Assembly (NCBI GenBank): GCA_031835245.1
Contig: JAVKOQ010000084.1
Location: forward strand, 1 to 64,000
DNA: 64,000 nt
Direction of reading: 5' to 3'
From: Balamuthia mandrillaris
Taxonomy: Eukaryota; Discosea; Longamoebia; Balamuthiidae
Within the stretch, counting starts at the first letter, position 1. Each line of letters starts with the position of its first letter. Under the pieces are notes generated by a model. It was not told the DNA's origin, did no database searches, and saw nothing but the letters and a program-made list of their open reading frames with translations. Shown here one piece after another: positions 56,582-64,000 of the stretch. The position numbers were made by a program, and so were the translations under genes.

Positions 56582-58436
56582 TTACGTTCGGAGCCTTTTT
56601 TCAGGTGGTGTAATGTCTCTGAGGCCAAAGGAGGGCGGCGGGAAACTCTTTCCACCACTACCACCACTACTATTGCTGCCCATGGCAGATGATGCGGGTG
56701 GTGAACCAGAGGATGAGCCTTGATGGTGTTGTTGTTGGCTAAAGGAAGATGAGGACGAAGAGGAGTAATTGTTGTTGGGTTGAGAATAAGAGTGATTGTT
56801 GTTGGAATAGCCGCCAGAGCCAGAGGCAGTACTGGTACCAGGAGGAGCCGTGGAACTGATGGGTTGGGATTGTTGTTGGGAGAGAGGAGTGGCGGTGGCC
56901 TCGTAGCCTCTCTTCCCTCGAGAGTAAGGAGGTACGGGAGTGGCTTGCGAATCAGCGGAGAGACTTTCTAGCAAATGTGCATCGGTTGCTGTATGATGTG
57001 AACAGAGGATTAAGAAAAGCAGAGAGAGAAGCATAGAAGTTAGAAACGTACAGTCTTGAGACAACGGTGGAAGGCCTTGTTGTTGCGAGTAATAAGGGTT
57101 TGTAGAGTTATTCATCTGACTTGGTGCGGTTCTAATAGTGGGCGAAAAGTGAGGAACAGAGTTGATGCCTCCTTGTTGTGGTTGTTGTACATCGACGGTT
57201 GTTTTCAAAGGAAGAGGCTGTGAGACAGAACCCACAGACGAGTTGGAAGGCTGTTGCTGTGTGAAGGAGGAGCCTTGAGAATACGAGCCATGTTGTTGTT
57301 GTTGCGGTTGTGGGCTGGTGAATGAATAAGGCTTGTTATTGATACCAGTTGATGACGACGTCGAGGAAGAAGGTGAAGACTGGCCATAACCAGTTTGGGA
57401 TGGTTGATAGGGAGACGCGATATTTTGTAGTTGTGGAGGTTGTGGATAGGCCGTAGGAGGAGCAAAGCCCTTCGCAGCAGACAGGTCGTGAGGATTGTGA
57501 GCTGCTGCCGAGGGAGCTGCTGGTGGCTGCATCTGGGAAATAGCCGTTGTGGAGTAGCCGTTGATGCTGTTGGACACATATGGATTAACCGGACTCTCCT
57601 CCAAGAAACCCGCTTCGCCCTAACACACACAAGAAGAAAACAAAAGGGCGCACAAAGAATAAGAGCAAAGTGGAAAAGAACATAAGCAAGAAACAAGAAC
57701 CTTTTTGGTGGATTTCAACTTGGTCAAATGTTGCTTGTCGTAGAGACAGTTGCCGAGAGCATTGCCGTACAACCTGAGGGCACGCTTCCGGGCGTCCGAC
57801 ACGGCCTCCTTCTTGGCGTGCTCGATAGCGCTGCCTTTCTTCGGGTGTTCGGACATGCCGTAGCCCACGTCCTCGTGGTAGGTCCCATCCTTGAGGCAAA
57901 CCTTCACGATGGCCGTCACTCCAACAGAGTACCTTCCTTGTCGTGTCTCTTCAATCTTTGTTAACGTTTTTTTTGTTAGGAAGGAACTGTTGTTGCACAA
58001 CAACAGAAAGAAGAAGAAGAAGATTGGAAAAGAACGAAAAAAAACAGTAGAAGTAGGTACATAATCAGGCACAATGTCAACAACAGAGCAGCTCCACCCG
58101 TTGAATCCGAAAATCTGATTGGCAATCTCGATCGCTTTCCAACTTTCCACATAGGTATAATGTGCTGCCCAAGGCGGGTTTTTTTTGTGAGCCAAAAACA
58201 AAAAAAAAGAAAGAAAGAAGAAAGCGCTTACATCCCGCAGCGCCAGGACGAGTGGCCAGATGTTCCTTGCCCAGCTTCTTTTGCAAGAGCTCGCGCACGA
58301 TCTGCCTCTCGCCGGGGCTGAACTCCTGGTGCCCAAACAGCCTGGGTTGGTTCGTGGAGGAAGAAGAAGAAGAAGAGAAAGAGCCCTCCGACTTGTCTCT
58401 ACCTCCCCCACCGCCACCTTCTACATTTTTCTCCAT
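56582..58436 (-). CDS. RAD52: RAD52 recombination mediator
   Basis: Anneals single strands and loads RAD51 in homologous recombination. ATG 58436 gives a Gly/Ser-rich lead, then FGHQEFSPGERQIVRELLQK and KLGKEHLATRPG. Next exons: YVESWKAIEIANQIFGFNGW (core motif), SCSVVDIVPDYV, ETRQGRYSVGVTAIVKVCLK, DGTYHEDVGYGMSEHPKKGS, AIEHAKKEAVSDARKRALRL, YGNALGNCLYDKQHLTKL. This is the whole conserved N-terminal annealing domain (about residues 35-215). The C-terminal half is Ser/Gln/Pro/Tyr-rich without the classic RAD51-binding motifs visible by eye, ending DITPPEKRLRT, a possible nuclear signal or CDK-type site (TPPEK). Around five introns. Confidence 0.93.
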
Positions 58437-59247
58437 TTACTACCACAGCTGCGGGGTGGCCCAACGTCTAGTATTCTTCTTTTTTTGTTTTGTTTTCTTT
58501 TGCGTTGGTTCTAAATTTTTTCGTGGAAGAGATTTGCATTTTTAATTATGCGAAGAGAATTTTCTGTTCCTGGAATTATTTTAAATGTTTGAGGAGCCTT
58601 CGATGATAAACATTGGCACAAGAAAGGAGGGCCGCCAAGCATGAGTGCTTTTTGCCGAGGTTCCTCTTTACTTGCCACCCTGGAAGCATGGAGTGTTACA
58701 GAACAACCTCGGTGACGTTCCTTTCGTGTTATATAGCATAGTTTTCACTCCATGCAAAACAACACGATGTTCACTCTGCTTTACAACGAGTTACAGTATT
58801 CCTAGGAATGCGACAGAAAACGACTTGAGCGTTTTTTTTTTTTGGCAGTGTGACGGGAACAACACGGAAGAGAGACATTCACAAAAGGCCTTCCTTCGAT
58901 GTGTCATGCGAAATCAAAAATGCTTATGCCGGGAGTCGAACGGCCTCCGCTGACAGATAGCCACGAAATTTCATCCATCCAACCTTTGTATTTTCTTCTT
59001 CCGGCCGCTAGACTTGCCACCAGTTTTCTTCGAGATCCACAATCAAACCAACTTTGAAGTTGTAAAGCCTCCTCCACTGGTTTGATTTTTGAACTTCACC
59101 AGGCTCCCCTTCTCTTAGTTTTTGTTTTTTCTGTTTTAGAAACCAAAGAAACAGGAGAAGTGGCACCAACTTCCTTGTTAACCAAGTTCAACAACCAACC
59201 ACAACCATAAACCACCACGAAAAATAATCACGAAACAAAAGACCGAC
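58437..59247. other. Divergent intergenic region between RAD52 and the LEA-like gene
   Basis: 811 bp. On minus it contains CCGTTCGACTCC at about 58940-58951, a good Pol III B-box match, but no tRNA cloverleaf could be folded around it. Otherwise T-rich or unremarkable. No protein gene. Confidence 0.5.
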
Positions 59248-61923
59248 ATGCATAAAATGCAATGTGCAACGAAGGTGCCTGCCCTGCGCAGAGAGGCGCT
59301 CTCCGCTTTGACCACCCGCAACAAGGCCCTGCTTCCATCCACCACTTCCTCTTCCCTCTTCTCCTCCTCCTGCTCTGGAAGATCCTTGTTCACCTCCAGC
59401 TCTGCTTCTCATAAGGTCTCTCCTCTCCTTCTCGCTGCCAGAAGGGAGCTTCAGTCTTCTTCCGTCTTTTCCTCCAGAAGAGGTTATGCTGTCTTCAACC
59501 CGAACCATGGCAAAAAGTCGAATGCCTTCAGCCATAAGACTGCCTGGCTGGTGGGAGCGGTCGTGACTGGAGGATATCTGCTCTATATGATGGAACGCCT
59601 GGAGAGGGACGTGGACAAGACCGATGCCAAGCTGGCCGGGGCCAAGGAGCCGGCCAGAGAGAAGGCCAGAGAGGCCGGCGTACGGGAGGACCACGACATG
59701 ACCGCTCTCACCAAGAAAGGTTACGACAAGCTGAGAGAAGGAACCAGTACCGCCATCAAGAAGACCACCGGCATCGAGGTCGGCGAGCAGAAGGACCATA
59801 GGAGCAAGGAGGAGAAGAGGGAGGACGCTCGCATGCAGGACGCTATGCAGAGAAGCAGAGAGGAGGCCAAGAAGAACCATCCAGAGCTGTACAAGCGAGC
59901 GAAGAGGGAGGGACGCGAGGCGTATGGTGAGTACCAGGAGCATTACGAGAAGGTGCCCACCTTGAGGGAGGAGGCAGCCGAAACGCTGCAACAAGCCAAA
60001 GAGAAGACGAAAGAGGTGGCAGAAAAAACAAAAGAGACGTATCGAGAGGGCAAAGAGATGGCCCGTGAAGTCTCCGACAAGGCTAAACAAACCTATCAAA
60101 AGAGCAAAGAGAAGGTTGGCCAGATGGCAGAAACGGCGGAAGAAACTTACGAACGAGGCAAGAAGAAAACGGGGGAGGCTTGGCAACAGGGAAAGCAGGT
60201 GGCTGAAGAGGTCGCGAAGAAAGTGGAGGAGACCTATGAAAAAGGAAAGGAGTTGGGAGAGAGAGCCAAAGAACAGTATCAGCGAGGGAAGGAGAAAGCA
60301 GCTGAGGTGGCGGAAGAAGCGGAGGAGACTTACGAAGAAGGTAAAGAGAAAGCTAAACAAGTTGGAAGAACCGTTCAGGACAAGTTCCAACGAGGCAAAG
60401 AGAAGGTGGGAGAAATGGCTGAAGAAGCCGAAGAGACCTATGAAAAAGGCAAAAAGAAAGCCAAGGAAGCAGCCAGAACTGCTCAAGACAAATATCAACA
60501 AGGAAAAGAGAAGATTGGAGAGATGGCAGAAGGAGCAGAAGATATTTATGAAGAAGGTAAAGAGAAAGCGAAAGAGGCAGCCAAAAAGGCTTCAGTCAAG
60601 TACCAACGAGGCAAAGAGCAGATGGAAGATACTTACAAAGCAGGCAAAGAGAAAGCCAAGGAAGCAACCAGAAGTGCTCAAGGCAAGTATCAACGAGGCA
60701 AAGAGCAGATGGAAGATACTTACGAAGAAGGAAAGCAAAAAGACGAAGAATTAGGAGAACGAGCCAAACAACAGCTTCAACGCGGCAAAGAGAAAGCAGA
60801 AGAGTTGTATCAACGAGGCAAGGAAAAAACTGGAGAAACCTACGAAGAAGGAAAGAAGAAGGCAGAAGAAGGATACCAAGGAGGAAGGCAAAAAGGCGAG
60901 GAATTGGGAGAGAGAGCTAAACAACAACTTCAACGAGGAAAAGAAAAAATCGGCGAGGCGATGGAAGCTGGTAAAGAGAAAGCAAAACAAGTGAAGGAGA
61001 AGACCCAAGAAGCGTTTGAAAGTGGAAAAGAAAGAGCGAAGGGAGCTGCTGAAGAATTGCGTAAACAACAACGAAGCGGACGCGATGAAGTAGAACAAAA
61101 AGGGATGTTGCAGAAAGCCAAAGAAACGGCGGTAGACACTTACGAGCAAGGCAAAGAGAAAGCCAAAGAATTGGGGCAAGAAGCCAAAGAAGCGATGAAG
61201 CCGCGTCCTGAACAATCACCAAAACAACGTAACGTGGGAGAAGAAGCTAAACCAAAGCAGGACCAACAACAACCTGGTCTGCTACAGAACATTGCGATGG
61301 TGGGACACGAGTTGGTGGACAAAGTGGCTCATAAAGCTGGTGAAATTGTAGGAGGAAACCGAAAAGAGGATGACGAAGAGCGACAGAAAGCCATCGAGAA
61401 AGAAGCGGAACAAATTCGACGAAGAAATAGAGGAGAAAACGAAGAAAAGGGAAGAACCGGCGGAGAAGTAGAAAAAGGAATGATGCAGAGAGCCTCTGAT
61501 AAAGCTCACGAACTGGACGAAGCCACAAAAGAAGCTCTAGATCAAATGACTGACGAAGAGAAAGAGCAGAGAAAACGATCCTCTTCTCTCCCTCCTCCAA
61601 AACAACCTACCGAACCAACAAAAGAGCGAAAGGAGGAGAAGGAAGGAGACGTCGCTCCTTGGATGAAACCAGACACGAGACATCGCAACCTGGACAAACG
61701 CTACCAAGCCATCAAAGACTCTGCGGAGGAAGTCAAACGCAAACCCTTTGAGAGAAGAGATGCTGCCTATCGCGCTCGCAAAGAAGGCTCTTTGAGGCAC
61801 TACAACGATGCTCAGTCCACCTACACAATGCACGAGACGCCTCATATCGACGGCAAGAGCCTCGAGCAGACCAGAGAGGCAGCCAAAGGCACCACTCGCG
61901 GCGTTCGTCAAACCAGCAGGTGA
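59248..61923 (+). CDS. LEA group 3-like repeat protein with mitochondrial-type leader and membrane segment
   Basis: Intronless 891-residue frame. Residues 1-80 are Ser/Arg/Leu-rich without acids (for example NKALLPSTTSSSLFSSS), as in mitochondrial presequences. A hydrophobic span follows at about 98-115 (TAWLVGAVVTGGYLLYMMER). From about residue 230 to 650 the chain is built from 11-residue and 18-residue (11+7) units such as YEEGKEKAKEA, YQRGKEKTGET and YKAGKEKAKEA, alternating Lys and Glu with Ala and Gly: the pattern of LEA group 3 and related desiccation-protective proteins, which fold into amphipathic helices on drying. The C-terminal ~200 residues are charged (WMKPDTRHRNLDKRY, RRDAAYRARKEGS). 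Likely protects an inner organelle membrane during encystment (inference). Seven plus-strand gene neighbours have introns; this one has none. Confidence 0.75.
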   Translation: MHKMQCATKVPALRREALSALTTRNKALLPSTTSSSLFSSSCSGRSLFTSSSASHKVSPLLLAARRELQSSSVFSSRRGYAVFNPNHGKKSNAFSHKTAWLVGAVVTGGYLLYMMERLERDVDKTDAKLAGAKEPAREKAREAGVREDHDMTALTKKGYDKLREGTSTAIKKTTGIEVGEQKDHRSKEEKREDARMQDAMQRSREEAKKNHPELYKRAKREGREAYGEYQEHYEKVPTLREEAAETLQQAKEKTKEVAEKTKETYREGKEMAREVSDKAKQTYQKSKEKVGQMAETAEETYERGKKKTGEAWQQGKQVAEEVAKKVEETYEKGKELGERAKEQYQRGKEKAAEVAEEAEETYEEGKEKAKQVGRTVQDKFQRGKEKVGEMAEEAEETYEKGKKKAKEAARTAQDKYQQGKEKIGEMAEGAEDIYEEGKEKAKEAAKKASVKYQRGKEQMEDTYKAGKEKAKEATRSAQGKYQRGKEQMEDTYEEGKQKDEELGERAKQQLQRGKEKAEELYQRGKEKTGETYEEGKKKAEEGYQGGRQKGEELGERAKQQLQRGKEKIGEAMEAGKEKAKQVKEKTQEAFESGKERAKGAAEELRKQQRSGRDEVEQKGMLQKAKETAVDTYEQGKEKAKELGQEAKEAMKPRPEQSPKQRNVGEEAKPKQDQQQPGLLQNIAMVGHELVDKVAHKAGEIVGGNRKEDDEERQKAIEKEAEQIRRRNRGENEEKGRTGGEVEKGMMQRASDKAHELDEATKEALDQMTDEEKEQRKRSSSLPPPKQPTEPTKERKEEKEGDVAPWMKPDTRHRNLDKRYQAIKDSAEEVKRKPFERRDAAYRARKEGSLRHYNDAQSTYTMHETPHIDGKSLEQTREAAKGTTRGVRQTSR

Positions 61924-62136
61924 ACGCGACGAAGGAAAGAGGATGATGACCTCCCCTCTCTCTATTGTATAGCTTTTCACACCTTCAAAAGAAAAAGATG
62001 TTTTTTCTAATATGTTTTTCATTTTAAAAAGGACAAACGATTGAATGGGTGTGTCCTTTTATGGAGCGGCGTTGGTGTGTCTCTTCCTGAGGAAGGATGG
62101 GAATGTCGTCTTCACCAGCCGAGGTACCAGAGAGGA

Positions 62137-64000
62137 ATGGGCTGTTGGAAGGGGAGGTTTTGGCGGTGGTGGTTGGTCTGGACCGTCTTATACGGTCTGA
62201 CGGTGAACGGCCAGTTCTTCTTCCCAACAACCGACATCGAGGTTTGCAGAAGAGAAGAGTGCGTGACATTGTTCCTTCTTTATCCCTCAGCGACGTGCTC
62301 CGCTGACTTGAACTTTAAAAAGCTGCGATGTGAAGATATTGGTGAAAGCTTATCTTACCAATGAAGGGCACAACTGGGAGCTAGAATACACGCTGGATGA
62401 TGGTAAAACCTTTCTTTCTTTCCAATTGCAAGCCGTTAACAACTAGCGACAAAGACGTAAGTTTCAAGGATCAGTATGACCGCACATGGAAAGCAGCCGA
62501 ACCTATCCAGCTCCGTCTTCGTCGCACCCTGTCACGAATAGGTCCTCCTTTCGTTTCTCTTTCATGCTAACTCTTTCTTTTGCTTCCGCTGAAACAGACT
62601 CTGTCTCACTTTAACAGAATACGGAATGACCTACGAAGGAGCCTACAAGAACGCATACGAAGTTCGAACGGGACGGACTTCCTCCGAGCGTTGTCCCGCC
62701 GATCGCGTGTGCTGCCCCAACGACGCCTCCTTCTTCCCTCTCATCGGCTCCGAGAGTTACTTGGCCCAAAACCAAACTCTCTATCGCTCCTTCTCCGTCG
62801 GAAGAGGCAGCTGGGTCTATGCCGTCGAGGTCACCGCCACGCAGGGAACCGCCTTTGAGAGCTTGCGTCTAAGCAACCTCAACCCCTCCGACTCGATGCC
62901 CAGTTTAACCGCTCAAGTCTCCAGCAGTTCGCTGGTGCTCTCCTCGTTTGCCGACTTTAGTCCCTTTCGCTTGGTTTCATCGGAGGAGGAGAGCAAGGAG
63001 AAGGCCTTTGTGGTGCCGCTGCACTGGTTCGGCACCGACGTGAACAGGATCGGCATGACCAAACAGAGTTGGATGAACCACAAGCGATGCGAGGCTTCTC
63101 CTGAAACCTCATCGCTTACCGCTGTCGATGGAGGTTCCAGGTTTGCTTTTCATCTTTAACGGGAAGCTAGCGCTTCAGTCTTCTAACCACTAGTGTTGTT
63201 GTGTCGTACGAAGATATGATCAGTTTTCAAAGTTTCGAGGAGACACGGTGAATACTCTGGCAGAAGGGTGTCTGCTCATACCAGAGCTCTCATTCACTGA
63301 TCCCAGTAAACCTTCGCAGCTTAAACAGGTTTTTGCGTTCGCTTCCGCTTCCTGTTTGCAATGCTTCTCACTCTGTTCTTTCTCTCTCTCTTTATAGTCG
63401 TTTGACTGCGAAAACGTTGGCTCGCTAAGGGTTATGATGGAACTCTCTACGAGTTCCTTTCGGCTGAGAGCTTTGTTTGGCCGTCCTTTCATAACCGTTC
63501 GTGCTCTTCGCTCTCTTCTCGCTGCTTTATCGTCTTGTTCTTTTCTGACTTTCAACAAAAAAAGGCATCGGGCGTGTTTCCCATCCAAGAAGGCGATACC
63601 CAAGCTTTGTTATGTAAGCACAAGCGTTCGTTTGTCTGGTTGTTCTTTCGTTTCTGTCTCTTCTGATGACTATGGTTTCCTTCTTCTTCGCGGATGCAGA
63701 CATTGATTGCAGCAACCAGGGAGATAGCACAAGCGTTTTTGAGTTTCAGCCGGTGAGATGTTGCATAGAGCTGGCTAGTCGCTTGCAAATGGATTGTGAG
63801 GTTGACCTTCTTCTTCCCCTTCTTCCTCTCCTGTTTCATTCTGTGCGCAGGAAAAGCTAAAAGAGTGAGTGTAGAGTGTTTCATTTGCGCGTGCCCTCTC
63901 CAGAACTATCGACAAAGACGAAACCGCACGAGTGATATTCACGATCCATAACGAGGTCCTTCTTTCTTCTTCCGTTACAAGGTTTTTTGTCTTCTCATTC
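62137..64000 (+). CDS. HAP2/GCS1-like gamete fusogen, 5' part (cut by window end)
   Basis: ATG 62137 gives a signal peptide (GRFWRWWLVWTVLYGLTVNG), then FFFPTTDIEVCRRE. Removing an intron (donor GTGCGTG near 62259, acceptor AAAAG near 62322, branch-like CTGAC) joins DCDVKILVKAYLTNEGHNWE, the HAP2-style Leu/Cys-rich first strands. Later exons: EYGMTYEGAYKNAYEVRTGR, CPADRVCCPNDASFFPLI, YRSFSVGRGSWVYAVEVTAT, VPLHWFGTDVNRIGMTKQSW, then KRCEASPE, LAEGCLLIPELSFTD, DCENVGSLRVMM and GVFPIQEGDTQALL. Order and Cys placement match the HAP2-GCS1 ectodomain, including the G-x-D-x-N-(K/R)-I-G signature; the usual Cys in DGxxCNKIG is Val here. The transmembrane and cytosolic part lies beyond 64000. The family call rests on motif resemblance only. 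Confidence 0.58.

Noticed and set aside
58918..58965. tRNA gene on minus (GTTCGACTCC)
   Set aside because: No pairing acceptor stem, T-stem mismatched beyond one pair and no proper anticodon loop; kept only as a B-box-like remark.
59188..60501. 437-residue minus-strand ORF rich in Leu/Phe/Ser
   Set aside because: Exact antisense of the LEA-like repeat gene; its composition is the mirror of Lys/Glu codons and no family signature is present.

Overview
The window is nuclear DNA from an intron-rich, gene-dense unicellular eukaryote. It carries about 26 protein genes on both strands, separated mostly by 50-800 bp. Most genes are broken by short GT-AG introns of roughly 50-250 bp. The gene content points to an amoebozoan: a tyrosine-kinase-like (TKL) kinase fused to a C-terminal SH2 domain (the Shk type of dictyostelids and other amoebae), a second TKL kinase, a RhoGEF, F-box and F-box/LRR proteins, and an RFX-like factor. 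A free-living discosean amoeba of the Acanthamoeba/Balamuthia kind is my best guess; the genus is inference. No viral, bacterial or CRISPR sequence was seen.

Layout. 0-6 kb: a PIP5-kinase and a TKL kinase (both minus). 6-10 kb: a small mitochondrial-type protein (plus) and an RFX-like transcription factor (minus). 10-16 kb: a TMEM222/RTE1 (DUF778) membrane protein, an intronless disordered protein with a C2H2-like finger, and an RCC1-repeat protein. 16-22 kb: a TM9SF3-type nonaspanin, phosphomannomutase and a membrane RING-H2 protein. 22-30 kb: an F-box protein, bystin, an F-box/LRR protein and a possibly myristoylated EF-hand protein. 30-37 kb: NADP isocitrate dehydrogenase, an unknown protein and the kinase-SH2 protein. 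37-46 kb: RhoGEF, a PP2C-like phosphatase and a RecQ helicase. 46-49 kb: an intact DDE-type transposase gene with RAG1/Transib/CMC-like residue spacing, bracketed by a short inverted repeat that also encloses an unknown antisense ORF. 49-64 kb: an MBOAT acyltransferase, an OTU deubiquitinase with a very long disordered tail, RAD52, an intronless LEA-like protein with a mitochondrial-type N-terminus, and the 5' part of a HAP2/GCS1-like gamete fusogen cut by the window end.

The genes do not form one pathway. Themes are phosphoinositide/Rho/kinase signalling, ubiquitin-related functions (RING, two F-box proteins, OTU), secretory-pathway functions (TM9SF3, phosphomannomutase, MBOAT) and DNA repair (RecQ, RAD52). 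The LEA-like and HAP2-like genes suggest stress tolerance or encystment and a possible sexual stage.

The most striking non-coding signals are: (i) polypyrimidine microsatellites in introns and 5' regions that nearly always show C/T on the sense strand; (ii) a ~120 bp dispersed repeat with an invariant hairpin stem, upstream of both the PIP5-kinase and the PP2C gene; (iii) three GCTGACGTG motifs exactly 20 bp apart, plus a fourth, in front of phosphomannomutase, resembling unfolded-protein-response elements. Exon boundaries were read by eye from reading frame and GT/AG sites. CDS coordinates below span start to stop, introns included.
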